Shown here piece after piece: positions 10,101 through 17,284 of a stretch of DNA of 64,000 nucleotides (positions within the stretch are counted from its first letter, which is position 1; each line of letters starts with the position of its first letter). Both the position numbers and the translations under genes were made by a program. Origin of the DNA: Nakamurella deserti (lineage in GTDB: Bacteria > Actinomycetota > Actinomycetes > Mycobacteriales > Nakamurellaceae); assembly GCF_003260015.1 (NCBI RefSeq), contig NZ_QCXS01000002.1:744001-808000 (forward strand), given 5' to 3'. A model generated the notes under the pieces. The model was not told where the DNA came from. It saw nothing but the letters and a program-made list of their open reading frames with translations, and did no database searches.

Positions 10101-10464
10101 ACCCCACGCCCAGGAGGTCTCGTTCTCCACCGTGATCGACGACCTGCCCGTGCGCGGACGGATCGACGCGATCTTCGCCGACGCCGACGGCGGCTGGACG
10201 GTCATCGACTGGAAGACCGGTCGGGTTCCTGTCGGTGACGCCACCGCTGCGGTTTCGGTGCAACTGGCGGTCTACCGGCTCGCGTGGGCCGAGCTCAGCG
10301 GATCCCCCTTGGACCAGGTCCGGGCCGCGTTCCACTACGTCGCCGAGGGGGTCACCGTCGCGCCGAGTGATCTGCTGGGGGCTGCGGACCTCGTTGCCAT
10401 GATCCGGAACGCGACCTCGGCCGAACCGACCGTCGCAGCCGACGTGGCACCATCACTGGTGTGA
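7168..10464 (+). CDS. adnB: AdnB-type helicase-nuclease subunit
   Basis: From ATG 7168, which overlaps the adnA stop, the protein has 1098 residues. Motor motifs are GAGSGKTETMAARV (40-53), LLDEYQDTGHAQ and GDPCQSIYGWRG; the C-terminal RecB-type nuclease shows VIDWKTG near residue 1012 and QLAVYRLAW. In mycobacteria the AdnB motor is the main driver of translocation, from published work as I recall. An open frame continues upstream of 7168 but lies inside adnA, and the overlap start is the better choice. It forms a heterodimer with AdnA in double-strand-break end processing. The downstream gene starts at a GTGA overlap, so all three may be one operon. Confidence 0.88.
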   Translation: MTVRWSAVELSRALGQPHPPTPEQIAVIEAPLEPLLVVAGAGSGKTETMAARVVYLVANGLVAPEHVLGLTFTRKAAAQLLHRIRQRLAQLPETFESEPQVLTYHAFGGRLLGEYGALVGIEPQARVLTPTSSWQLASSVVRRWDSDLDTDLPPDLVTERLLQLSGVLADHLRTPGELADATDELAGLIADAPPAARQRNALHTKLVNLHARLTNRHGILPLVGAYSDAKQRTSSLDFGDQIQLAADLVARHPRVGEEIRDRYRVVLLDEYQDTGHAQRIILRGLFGSGSGRRGHPVTAVGDPCQSIYGWRGAAASNLPRFTTDFPSSDGTPAARASLLTSFRNPSRVLTIANAVSAPVRAEGIPVDELQPRAGAAAGDVRYGLFETVNDEDVWVADTIAAHWQAALDTGQRPPTTAVLFRRRSSIAPLAAALTARGVPVEVPGLAGLLSEPEVAEVVSVLRVLVDPTAGNAAVRVLTGARWAIGLADVTALQRRAGVLTGRRAAGAGARLGRDSVHEAIQQAVTDDIEYASLLDALADPGPAADYSPAGHDRIRRLGAELDRLRRRLSMPLTDLVVEIERQIGLDVEVALARGRGRANLDAFAEVVADFVSGGGGRSVPADADEIAGMRTGQALDLLSFLDVAADREEGLELTEIEQDGDAVQLVTVHAAKGLEWELVAVPHLAQGVFPSARSSTWLTDDSYLPPHLRGDHLDLPVLDLPPGADQGAIAAAVEKHKEDWKSEQLVEERRLLYVALTRAEHTLLMSSHWWSRTTAKPRGPSEFFTEVLPAIGGEAVQWVSAPTATENPLTEISVTGSWPVDPLGTRRPAVEEGAQLVRLAQHFAPPVGLGQPAALPGAAADPDGWDRDVDALLAERRAARERRQHVPLPDSVSVSALVAMASDPGRLARQLRRPVPQPPAIAARRGTAFHSWLEHHYAGDALLDIDELPGSDDRDALPDEMLDVLREAFLASPWAARTPHAQEVSFSTVIDDLPVRGRIDAIFADADGGWTVIDWKTGRVPVGDATAAVSVQLAVYRLAWAELSGSPLDQVRAAFHYVAEGVTVAPSDLLGAADLVAMIRNATSAEPTVAADVAPSLV

Positions 10465-11108
10465 CGACCGTCCTCCAGTACCTCGTGATCGCCGCCGTGA
10501 TCGGGCTGGTGCTGTTCGGACTCGCACTGCTGTTGTTCGGTCGTGGGGAGCGACTGTCGGCGCTGCCCGCCCGGACGTCGCCGGCTCGACTGCCGGAGCG
10601 GGGCATCCGGGGCGCCGACGTCCGGGAGGTGCGCTTCGCGCTCGCCCTCCGCGGTTACCGGATGTCCGACGTCGACTGGACCCTCGAGCGACTCGCCGAC
10701 GAACTCGATCGCACCCGACAGGAGCTGGCGCTGGCAACCGGCTCGGCGGACTCGGACCCAGGGCGCGGCGATCTCGGGCGCACCGAACTCGAGCGCACTG
10801 ATGTCGACCACGCCGGGGCCGAAACCTCCGAAGACGGCTACCCTATGGCCGGCCATGCGGAGGCGGGCGTCGACCGGGACCTCGTCGTCAGCGCCACCGC
10901 GACCGGTGACAGCGGCGGCGACGGCGCTACCGATGACCGTCCCGCGTCCCTGACCGTTTGGTCGGGCGGCACATCCGCCGCGCCGGTGACCACTCTCGGA
11001 GCGTCGACCGCGACCACCGACGTCGTGGGGGAGCCGCCCACCTCGCCTGCCCCCACCGACGGAATGCCGCACCGGCACCCCCGCCCGACCGACGGTGCCA
11101 ACTCGTGA
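10461..11108 (+). CDS. Membrane-anchored DivIVA-domain protein
   Basis: A 215-residue protein starting at a GTG that overlaps the adnB stop. Residues about 5-28 (VLQYLVIAAVIGLVLFGLAL) form one membrane segment. Residues 45-80 contain EVRFALALRGYRMSDVDWTL, the short DivIVA-type motif found in several actinobacterial proteins. The remainder is low-complexity and rich in Thr, Asp and Gly. Likely inner-membrane anchored with a cytoplasmic tail, possibly linked to envelope or polar processes; no specific role is known to me. It is coupled at its 3' end (GTGA) to the repeat reading frame that follows. Confidence 0.75.
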   Translation: MTTVLQYLVIAAVIGLVLFGLALLLFGRGERLSALPARTSPARLPERGIRGADVREVRFALALRGYRMSDVDWTLERLADELDRTRQELALATGSADSDPGRGDLGRTELERTDVDHAGAETSEDGYPMAGHAEAGVDRDLVVSATATGDSGGDGATDDRPASLTVWSGGTSAAPVTTLGASTATTDVVGEPPTSPAPTDGMPHRHPRPTDGANS

Positions 11109-11632
11109 GCGACCACGCCGGTACCGCTGGAGAAAATAGCGGACCCACGTCGTCGCACGCCGCAGGCGAACGCGGCTTCCTGCGGTCGGCCGTGTCGGCG
11201 TCGGCGTCGACGTCGCACGCCGGGTGCGGACGTGGCTGGCACCGATTGCTCGGCTCGGCGTCGGCGTCGCATATCAAGTGCGGACGCGCCTCGCACGGGC
11301 TGGCCGGGTCGGTGTCGGCGTCGCAGACCGGGTGCGGACGTGGCTCGCACCGATCGCTCGGCGTAGCGTCGGCGTCGCACGCCGGGTGCGGACGCGACTC
11401 GCACCGATCGACCTGGTCAGCCTTGGCGTCACACGCCGGGTGCGGACGCGGTGCCCTTCGGCCCTCGGTGTCAGCGCCGGCTCCGCCGACGGTGGCGCAC
11501 CTCGACGATGTCGGTGCGGCACCGCCCGGCCGGGCAGGTACCGATGTTGCGGCACCGGCCGGCCCCACTCCGCGGCGACTCCGCCCGCGAGCCACCGGGC
11601 GCTGCGCGTCCTCAGCAGGATCCGAGGCCTGA
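11105..11632 (+). CDS. Possible novel repeat protein with 18-residue Cys-containing repeats
   Basis: This frame begins at GTG 11105, overlapping the stop of the DivIVA-domain gene (GTGA), and ends at TGA 11630-11632, overlapping the ATG of the SRPBCC gene (TGATG). It would encode 175 residues. The middle holds four or five 18-residue repeats around S-A-S-H-A-G-C-G-R-G-S-H-R, with the CGR triplet kept in every copy. No family is recognised. The doubly coupled position supports a real gene. Against it, the frame read from 11137 is also open, contains its own 18-residue basic repeats (VRTRLAPIAR-type) and joins the SRPBCC gene in frame. Which frame is used cannot be decided from one sequence. 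Confidence 0.4.
   Translation: MSDHAGTAGENSGPTSSHAAGERGFLRSAVSASASTSHAGCGRGWHRLLGSASASHIKCGRASHGLAGSVSASQTGCGRGSHRSLGVASASHAGCGRDSHRSTWSALASHAGCGRGALRPSVSAPAPPTVAHLDDVGAAPPGRAGTDVAAPAGPTPRRLRPRATGRCASSAGSEA
11170..11493 (+). repeat. 54-bp tandem repeat, about 5-6 copies
   Basis: The 9-mer GTGCGGACG recurs at 11224, 11278, 11332, 11386 and 11440, exactly 54 bp apart. The preceding unit (11170-11223) matches in its second half and the last unit is diverged. The unit length is 18 codons, so any frame stays in phase through the array, unlike the other arrays in this window. Confidence 0.9.
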
Positions 11633-12093
11633 TGTCCCGCCATGTCTCCGTCGAAGCCACGGTCACCGTTCCAGTGAGTGCCGAGCGCGCCTTCGCCGAA
11701 CTCCTCGACGCCGAAGGGCAGGGCCGATGGATGCTCGGCACCTCCATCTACCCGGTGGATGGTGAGGTTGCGGCGCCAGAGGTCGGCTCGCGGCTGGTCG
11801 CCTTCACCGGCGTCCTCGGGTTCGGGATTCTCGACACCATGGAGGTGACCGAACACGTGCCCGGCCGCCGGTGGGTGGTCGCACACCACGGCAACGTCAT
11901 CAAGGGCAGCGGCGTCTTCTCCGTCGATCCGGAGCCGGGGCCGACCGACCGTGCGGTCGTGCGGTGGGCGGAGGAACTCGATCTGCCGTTCGGCGTCATC
12001 GGGCGTCTCGGCTGGCCGATCGTGAAACCCGCAGTGCGCTGGGGTCTGCAGAAGTCCCTCGACTCCTTCGCTGCGATGCTGGCCCGCGGCTGA
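11632..12093 (+). CDS. SRPBCC-superfamily (START/polyketide cyclase-like) protein
   Basis: A 153-residue protein. The N-terminus (VSVEATVTVPVSAERAFAEL) is the typical first strand and helix of SRPBCC folds such as polyketide cyclase or CoxG-like proteins. The strand segment VVAHHGNVIKGSGVFSV and the C-terminal helix LQKSLDSFAAMLARG close the helix-grip fold, which binds small hydrophobic ligands. ATG 11632 overlaps the preceding stop and has GAGG a few bases upstream. The frame is open further upstream through the 54-bp repeats, so an N-terminally extended form is possible but less likely. The ligand is unknown; tag follows after 1 bp. Confidence 0.72.
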   Translation: MSRHVSVEATVTVPVSAERAFAELLDAEGQGRWMLGTSIYPVDGEVAAPEVGSRLVAFTGVLGFGILDTMEVTEHVPGRRWVVAHHGNVIKGSGVFSVDPEPGPTDRAVVRWAEELDLPFGVIGRLGWPIVKPAVRWGLQKSLDSFAAMLARG

Positions 12094-12094
12094 G

Positions 12095-12796
12095 ATGGCC
12101 GGCGCGACGGAGATGACCGGGTCCGCCACACCTGCACCAGATGTTTGCGGCGGCACCCAGCGGCGGACGGAGGCGAGTGGCCCGACCAGCACCGCTGATC
12201 CGGTCGCGCCCAGCCCTCCCGGCGACGAGGGCAACGACGGGCGCCCGCGCTGCAGTTGGGCGACCTCCACCGAGGAGTACGTCCGCTACCACGACGAGGA
12301 GTGGGGAACCGAGCTCCACGGGGACGACGCGCTCTTCGAACGCCTGACGCTGGAGGCCTTCCAGTCCGGGCTGAGCTGGATCACCATCCTGCGGAAACGG
12401 GACAACTTCCGCGCCGCCTTCGCCGGATTCTCCATCGCCGAGGTCGCCGCCTTCACCGCGGCCGACGAGGAGCGTCTGATGGCCGACGCCGGTATCGTCC
12501 GCAATCGCGCGAAGATCGTCGCTGCCATCGCCAACGCCCGTGCGGCGAGGGCACTGCCCGAGGGTCTGGACCGACTGCTCTGGTCGTATGCGCCCGAGCC
12601 GGCGGCGCGACGACTCGATGTGGCGGAGGTGCCGTCGACCACCCCGACGTCGACACGGATGGCCAGGGACCTCAAGCGGCTGGGGTTCTCGTTCGTCGGG
12701 CCGACCACCGCCTATGCGTTGATGCAGGCGACCGGCATGGTCTTCGACCATCCGCCGACCTGTTGGCGTTGGGCCGCCTATCCCCACGCGTCCTGA
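12095..12796 (+). CDS. tag: DNA-3-methyladenine glycosylase I
   Basis: A 233-residue protein whose region from about residue 50 onward matches Tag, which excises 3-methyladenine from alkylated DNA. Recognisable segments are RCSWA, YHDEEWG, LTLEAFQSGLSWITILRKR and GFSFVGPTTAYALMQATG. The zinc ligands of Tag appear intact: Cys in RCSW, His in YHDEEWG, and a C-terminal His-x3-Cys (DHPPTC). The first 50 residues are a low-complexity extension not usual in the family; ATG 12113 is an alternative start. It follows the SRPBCC gene by 1 bp. With the alkyltransferase-like protein, it gives this region two alkylation-damage functions. Confidence 0.88.
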   Translation: MAGATEMTGSATPAPDVCGGTQRRTEASGPTSTADPVAPSPPGDEGNDGRPRCSWATSTEEYVRYHDEEWGTELHGDDALFERLTLEAFQSGLSWITILRKRDNFRAAFAGFSIAEVAAFTAADEERLMADAGIVRNRAKIVAAIANARAARALPEGLDRLLWSYAPEPAARRLDVAEVPSTTPTSTRMARDLKRLGFSFVGPTTAYALMQATGMVFDHPPTCWRWAAYPHAS

Positions 12797-13323
12797 GGAA
12801 GCGGCGCGGCCGGCGCGCGTCCGGGCTCAGCGGACGTCGTCAAGCGCAGCTGCGACGGCTCCGGCGCCACGATGGAGCACTCAGACTGGGCGACGCTCCG
12901 GGTACTGATCACATCAGGCCCTCGCCGTGATGCCGGTTTTCAAGCGCTTCTCGCGGTCCGGGAGGCGCGGTGCGCCCCCTCCTCCCCGACCATGCACCGA
13001 CGCCGGGACGCCACCGACACCAGCGACGCCACCGACGCCGTGAACGCCATCGACGCCGTGAAAGCGACGGCGACCGTGGCGTCGCTGAGGTCGGGAGCTG
13101 TCGACGGACATCAGAGACGACGACGCGCGCCCCACGCGGGCGAGCCGCAGGACGCGACGACCCGACGGAGTGCAACGACGAGCCGTTCGGGCCGGCAGGG
13201 GGAGCGTGACTCCCGTAGGCAGGCAGCGGGCAGACGATCTGCGTAACGCTGACGGACCAACCGATACCCGGTCGCGCACGCTAGGGGACGTGGACGGAGG
13301 GCAGCGGCGACGGCCGCGAGGCC
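12797..13323. other. Intergenic stretch with no convincing gene
   Basis: Between the convergent tag and DUF6191-like genes. A forward frame at 12872-13246 has poor third-position GC in its first part. Its middle is made of degenerate GACGCCACCGAC-type short repeats (about 13008-13075). The patch 12880-12960 is less GC-rich than its surroundings. No clear hairpin, RNA gene or conserved protein is visible. Confidence 0.5.
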
Positions 13324-13563
13324 TCAGCTGCGCCGGGCGTTCTTGGTGGTGGGGGTGACCTTGGCGGACGGCTTGTCGTCCGCGTCGTCCGCAGCCGGGG
13401 CCGCCGGCGGCGCCGTGATGTTCACGAATCCGGATTCGAGGTCGATCCGTAGATCCGCGTCGCGCGCGTTGCCGTCTTCCTCCCGGCGCAGCGCCTTCGA
13501 CCGACGTTCCTCGATCTCGTGCCGCATGCCGGGATTGAAGATCTCTCCCAGTGGTCCCACCAC
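13324..13563 (-). CDS. Small DUF6191-like actinobacterial protein
   Basis: A 79-residue protein from GTG 13563 (a second GTG follows immediately). The N-terminal half, LGEIFNPGMRHEIEERRSKA then a short DLRIDLESGFVNI segment, resembles the pattern I recall for DUF6191 proteins of Streptomyces (FxPGxxHxxxE, then IDLxSGxV). The C-terminus is a disordered Ala/Lys-rich tail. No enzyme motif, signal peptide or membrane span. Function unknown. It stands alone between tag (convergent) and the SDR gene (same strand, downstream 5' end about 60 bp away). Confidence 0.6.
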   Translation of the reverse strand: MVGPLGEIFNPGMRHEIEERRSKALRREEDGNARDADLRIDLESGFVNITAPPAAPAADDADDKPSAKVTPTTKNARRS

Positions 13564-13624
13564 GCCAGACTACCGGGACGCCCGAGCGACAGCGGTGCCG
13601 CGGATTGTGGCAATCAGGTACTTC

Positions 13625-14425
13625 TCAGTCACTGTCGGTGAGCATCACCGCGGTCTGTTGCCGTAGCCAGCGGCGGAACTCGAGATCGTAGGCCTCCGGG
13701 TGCGCCTCGGTGCGCTGCAGGCCGTCGTAGAACCGCCCGGTCACCGATGCCGCCCCGGGCTCGACGATCAGTCGCATCACGGCCTCGGCGCCCTCCGCGA
13801 TGGTGGTGCGCGGCGAGATACCGGCGTCGAGCACCATCGTCGTGGCCATGTAGGACGCCGGATGGATGCAGTTGACCGCCACCCTCCCGCGGAGTTCGTC
13901 CGCGAGGTCGAAGGTGAAGGCGGCGAGCGCCAGCTTGGAACGGCGGTACGCCGCCGTCCCGTTCCAGTCGTGCTCGTACTCGAGGTCCTGCTGGTCGATC
14001 GCTTGCTGCCCGAGCGAGCCGATGTTGATCACGCGGGAAGGCGCCGACGACACGAGCAGCGGAGTGAGCAGGCGGGTCAACAGCACCGGTGCCAGATAGT
14101 TGACCTGAATCCGCAGTTCGTGGCCGTCGGGAGAGACCTCGCGCTGGTCCGAGGGCGCACCGAAGCCGATGCCCGCATTGTTGACGAGCACGTCGAGACG
14201 CTTCGTGCGTCGGCGGACGGCCCTGGCCAACGTGCGCACCTGCGCGGACGAGGCGAGGTCGGCGCACAGCGGCTGGACGTCACCGGGGATGGATGCGCCG
14301 AGTTCCGCGAGCTTGCGGCGGTCCCGGCCGTGGGCCAGCACCGTCCAGTCCATGCCGGCCAGGAGAGTGGTCAGATACCGGCCGAGGCCCGCGGTGGCGC
14401 CGGTGATCAACACGGTGGGCCGCAT
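13625..14425 (-). CDS. Short-chain dehydrogenase/reductase
   Basis: A 266-residue SDR. It has the cofactor motif TGATAGLG at the N-terminus, NNAG in the middle, a catalytic Ser in INIGSLG, and the YRRSK (Y-x3-K) active-site pair. The order and length fit a classical SDR using NAD(P)H, close to the WW-domain oxidoreductase or retinol dehydrogenase-like subgroup. ATG 14425 is chosen because it sits just before the Rossmann strand VLITGATAGLG; the frame remains open upstream only because it runs through GC-rich repeats. The substrate cannot be told. It is monocistronic, and the region upstream of its promoter is a 25-bp tandem array. Confidence 0.85.
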   Translation of the reverse strand: MRPTVLITGATAGLGRYLTTLLAGMDWTVLAHGRDRRKLAELGASIPGDVQPLCADLASSAQVRTLARAVRRRTKRLDVLVNNAGIGFGAPSDQREVSPDGHELRIQVNYLAPVLLTRLLTPLLVSSAPSRVINIGSLGQQAIDQQDLEYEHDWNGTAAYRRSKLALAAFTFDLADELRGRVAVNCIHPASYMATTMVLDAGISPRTTIAEGAEAVMRLIVEPGAASVTGRFYDGLQRTEAHPEAYDLEFRRWLRQQTAVMLTDSD

Positions 14426-14649
14426 GGCCTCAATGTATCGCCGCTGACGGCACGTTTCGCCGGTGACCCGTGCACGCCGGTCCCCACGGTCAGCGTGGGG
14501 TTGCCCGCGGGGTCGGGCGCTGTCGCCGACTGCCGTCGTCCGCCGTGCACCTACCACGGACGGGGCGCTGCGGCCGTGATGAATGCCGTTCCCAGTTCGC
14601 GTCCGGCCCGGGGCGGCCGGCGGTCTGTCCGGCGGTGGAAGGTCCGCCC

Positions 14650-15041
14650 CGCCCGGCGGTGCCACCAAGCCGTCCGCCCGGCGGTGCCGGCGGTCCGCCC
14701 GCCCGGCGTCGCCTGCGGTCCGCCCGCCCGCGGTGCCGGCGATCCGCCCGCCCGAGGTTGCGGGCGGTGCGCCCGCCCGGTGTCTCCTGCGGTCCGCCCG
14801 CCCGGCGGTGCCAGTAATCCGCCCGCTCGGCGGTGCCAGCAATCCGTTCGCCCGGCGGTGCCAGTAATCCGCCCGCCCGAGATTGCCAGTAATCCGCCCG
14901 CGGTGCCGGCGATCGGCCCGCCCGCGGTACCAGTGATCCGCCCGCCCGGTGTTGCTGGCGATCCGCCCGCCCGCGGTGCTGGCGATCCGCCCGCCCGGCG
15001 TCGCCAGCAATCCGCGCGCCCGGGGCTGTCATGGGACCGAC
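14650..15041 (+). repeat. 24-25-bp minisatellite, about 15 copies
   Basis: Units begin with CGCCCG at 14650, 14675, 14700, 14725, 14749, 14774, 14799, 14824, 14849, 14874, 14895, 14919, 14943, 14968, 14992 and 15017. The consensus is roughly CGCCCGGCGGTGCC followed by a variable AGTAATCCGCC. The spacing is 24 or 25 bp with one of 21, so no frame is maintained and the array is not coding. It lies between the SDR gene and the DUF3117 gene. There are no unique spacers between identical repeats, so it is not CRISPR. Confidence 0.9.
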
Positions 15042-15255
15042 CGCTCCGCAACCGATCCGCGACGGCCGCATGTCGGCTCCCGACCCGACACCCGCGGCGC
15101 CGGTGGCCCACCGGATCGCCGGCGCAACCCCCGTCCATACTCGGTGCGGCCGGTCGGTGCCGCCCTGTTAGGGATTGGCGGTGCCCATGGGGAAGAATGG
15201 ACGGGTGGCCTGCGTGAGCAGGCCGATCACGCACAGTGCTGTTGGAGGGATTCGC

Positions 15256-15423
15256 ATGGCGGCCATGAAGCCCCGCACGGGAGATGGACCTCTCGAGGTG
15301 ACGAAGGAGGGGCGCGGCATCGTCATGCGCGTGCCTCTGGAAGGCGGTGGCCGCCTCGTCGTCGAGATCTCGGCCGACGAGGCGTCGGCACTCGGCGACG
15401 CACTCAAGGCCGTCGTCAGCTGA
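15256..15423 (+). CDS. DUF3117 family small protein
   Basis: A 55-residue protein beginning MAAMKPRTGDGPLEVTKEGR, nearly identical in layout to the highly conserved actinobacterial DUF3117 family (55-57 residues). The C-terminus is a beta-rich segment followed by DEASALGDALKAVV. A strong ribosome binding site, GGAGG at 15244-15248, lies 7 bp before ATG 15256, so this start is preferred over the in-frame one at 15175. Its function is unknown, though its conservation across Actinobacteria is high. It stands alone between two repeat-rich stretches. Confidence 0.9.
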   Translation: MAAMKPRTGDGPLEVTKEGRGIVMRVPLEGGGRLVVEISADEASALGDALKAVVS

Positions 15424-16028
15424 GCCATCGCTGACCGGTCCGGTGTCCACCGGACCCCCAACGAGTCGATGCAGGTCCGGTGCACACGCACCGGGCCTGT
15501 TGTCGTTCCCGGGCCGGGAACCGTCGGGGCTGCCGGCGTTGCCCATCCATCGCGAGCTCGTGCGGCCCTTCGCTGCGCCGACCCACTTCTCGCTGCGACC
15601 GATCACGCCGTTGCGGCGCCCGAACTGGTCCTCGCCGCGCCCGGAGTGCCTTTCCCCGCGCCCGAACCGACTCCTGGCCGCGCGATTGAACCGCCCGAGT
15701 CGGGCATCGCCGGCCCGCAACCTTCGTAGCTGCGCCCGCACCGAGATTCCTGACCGCGCCGACGGACCGCCCACCGCGGTGCCCGACCTGGCCGTCGTCG
15801 CGCCCACGGACCACATCACCGCATTTCGGGCCGATCCGTCGCCGCGCCCGGACAGATCCACCGCTGCGCCGTGGCCGAGTCGTTGCCACACCCGGTCAAC
15901 CGCCGCGCCCGGCCCGGATCAACCTGGCCGTACCGCCCACCGCACCCTGACCGACCCACCGTCACACCCGGCCCAGGCCACAACCGCCCCCGGCCGGGCC
16001 GCCCGTCACCCCCGGACGGGCCGCCGGC
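15424..16028. other. Non-coding GC-rich stretch with degenerate repeats
   Basis: Between DUF3117 and the 3' end of glgA. Imperfect 21-22-bp units starting CGCCCG occur at 15617, 15638 and 15659, with a weaker one at 15681 and scattered relatives to about 15920. Forward and reverse frames are open here, but codon third positions are less GC-rich than in neighbouring genes and the predicted peptides are low-complexity. No gene or RNA is supported. Confidence 0.5.
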
Positions 16029-17180
16029 TCAGAGCAGCGTGCGGTACAGGTCGACCGTCTGCTCGGCGATGGTGAGCCAACTGAACTCGTCCACCGCCCG
16101 GTCCCGGCCGGCCTGGGCCATGGCGCGGGCGCGCTGCGGGTCGGCGGCGAGTTCGTTGACCCGGGCGGCGATGTCGGCTTCGAACTGGGCCGGCTGGTCG
16201 GCGTCGTAGTGCACCAGGATGCCGGTGACGCCGTCCTTGACGACCTCGGGGATGCCGCCGACGTCACTGGCCACCACGGCCGCGTTGCAGGCCATGGCCT
16301 CCAGGTTGACGATGCCCAGCGGCTCGTAGATCGAGGGGCAGGCGAAGATGTCCGCCGCCGACAGCACCTCCTTGACCTGCGGAAGGGTCAGCATGCCGTT
16401 GAGCCAGACGACGCCGTCCCGGGCTGCCTGCAGCTCCTCGATGGCGGTCTTGGTCTCCGCCGCGATGTCGGGGGTGTCCGGCGCGCCGGCGCAGAGCACC
16501 AGCTGCACCTCGGGAGCGAAGTGGTGGGCGGCGGCGATGAGGTGCTTGACGCCCTTCTGCCGGGTGATCCGGCCGACGAACGCGACGATGGGCCGGTCCA
16601 GGTCCACGCCGTTCTGCAGCAGGAAGTCGCGGTCCTCGACCGGCCGGTAGATCTGCGTGTCGATGCCGTTGAGGATGACGTGCACCCGGTCGGGATCCAG
16701 GGCCGGGTAGGCCTCGATGATGTCGCGGCGCATCTTCGCCGACACCGCGATGATCGCGTCCGCGCCCTCGTAGGCCGTCTTCTCCGCCCACGACGACACC
16801 CGGTACCCGCCGGCGAGCTGTTCGGCCTTCCACGGACGGTGTGGCTCCAGCGAGTGCGCGGTCACCACGTGCGGGACGCCGTGCAGCAGCTTGCCGATGT
16901 GCCCGGCCATGTTGGCGTACCAGGTGTGGGAGTGCAGCAGCGCGACGTGACCGGCGGCGGCGGCCATCGACAGGTCCACCGACAGCGTCTGCAGCGCGGC
17001 GTTCGCGTCGGCCAGCACCGGGTCGGCGTGGTGGCCGCGGGCGCCGGGACGGTCGTCGCCCCAGGCGTGCACGTCGACGTCGATGAGCGTGCGGAGTTCG
17101 CGGACCAGGTAGTCGACGTGGACCCCGGCGCCGCCGTAGACGTCGGGCGGGAACTCACGGGTCAGGATCGCGATGTGCAT
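16029..17180 (-). CDS. glgA: Actinobacterial glycogen synthase / maltose-1-phosphate synthase (GT4)
   Basis: A 383-residue GT4 glycosyltransferase of the actinobacterial GlgA/GlgM type. N-terminal ILTREFPPDVYGGAGVHVDY is the glycine-rich sugar-nucleotide loop region, PHVVTAHSLEPHRPWK follows, and the C-terminal half has FVGRITRQKGVKHL and FACPSIYEPLGIVNLEAMAC (the E-x7-E motif). The mycobacterial enzyme joins ADP-glucose to glucose-1-phosphate to give maltose-1-phosphate for GlgE, or extends alpha-glucan. ATG 17180. It is divergent from glgC, which makes its ADP-glucose substrate; this pairing is common in actinobacteria (Rv1212c/Rv1213). The 104-bp intergenic stretch should hold both promoters. 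Confidence 0.9.
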   Translation of the reverse strand: MHIAILTREFPPDVYGGAGVHVDYLVRELRTLIDVDVHAWGDDRPGARGHHADPVLADANAALQTLSVDLSMAAAAGHVALLHSHTWYANMAGHIGKLLHGVPHVVTAHSLEPHRPWKAEQLAGGYRVSSWAEKTAYEGADAIIAVSAKMRRDIIEAYPALDPDRVHVILNGIDTQIYRPVEDRDFLLQNGVDLDRPIVAFVGRITRQKGVKHLIAAAHHFAPEVQLVLCAGAPDTPDIAAETKTAIEELQAARDGVVWLNGMLTLPQVKEVLSAADIFACPSIYEPLGIVNLEAMACNAAVVASDVGGIPEVVKDGVTGILVHYDADQPAQFEADIAARVNELAADPQRARAMAQAGRDRAVDEFSWLTIAEQTVDLYRTLL

Positions 17181-17284
17181 GACCGCAGAATCTAGATCAC
17201 CGGCGACGGCGCCGCTGAGCAGGCTCTCCGGGGCGCCGGACCCCCGCGATGCCGAATGATCAAGTGACCGCTAGGGTCTGGGCC

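Noticed and set aside
12872-13246. Forward frame of 124 codons after tag
   Set aside because: Weak third-position GC in its first part, low-complexity middle, no ribosome binding site and no family.
14650-15041. CRISPR array
   Set aside because: Units of 24-25 bp follow each other directly with no unique spacers, and no cas gene is present.
15469-15729. Forward frame of 86 codons after DUF3117
   Set aside because: Codon third positions are much less GC-rich than in neighbouring genes, and the peptide is Pro/Ala low-complexity made of decayed repeats.
14551-15891. Long reverse-strand frames through the 25-bp array, giving Gly/Arg/Ala repeat proteins
   Set aside because: Unit lengths of 24, 25 and 21 bp shift the frame from copy to copy, which coding repeats would not tolerate.
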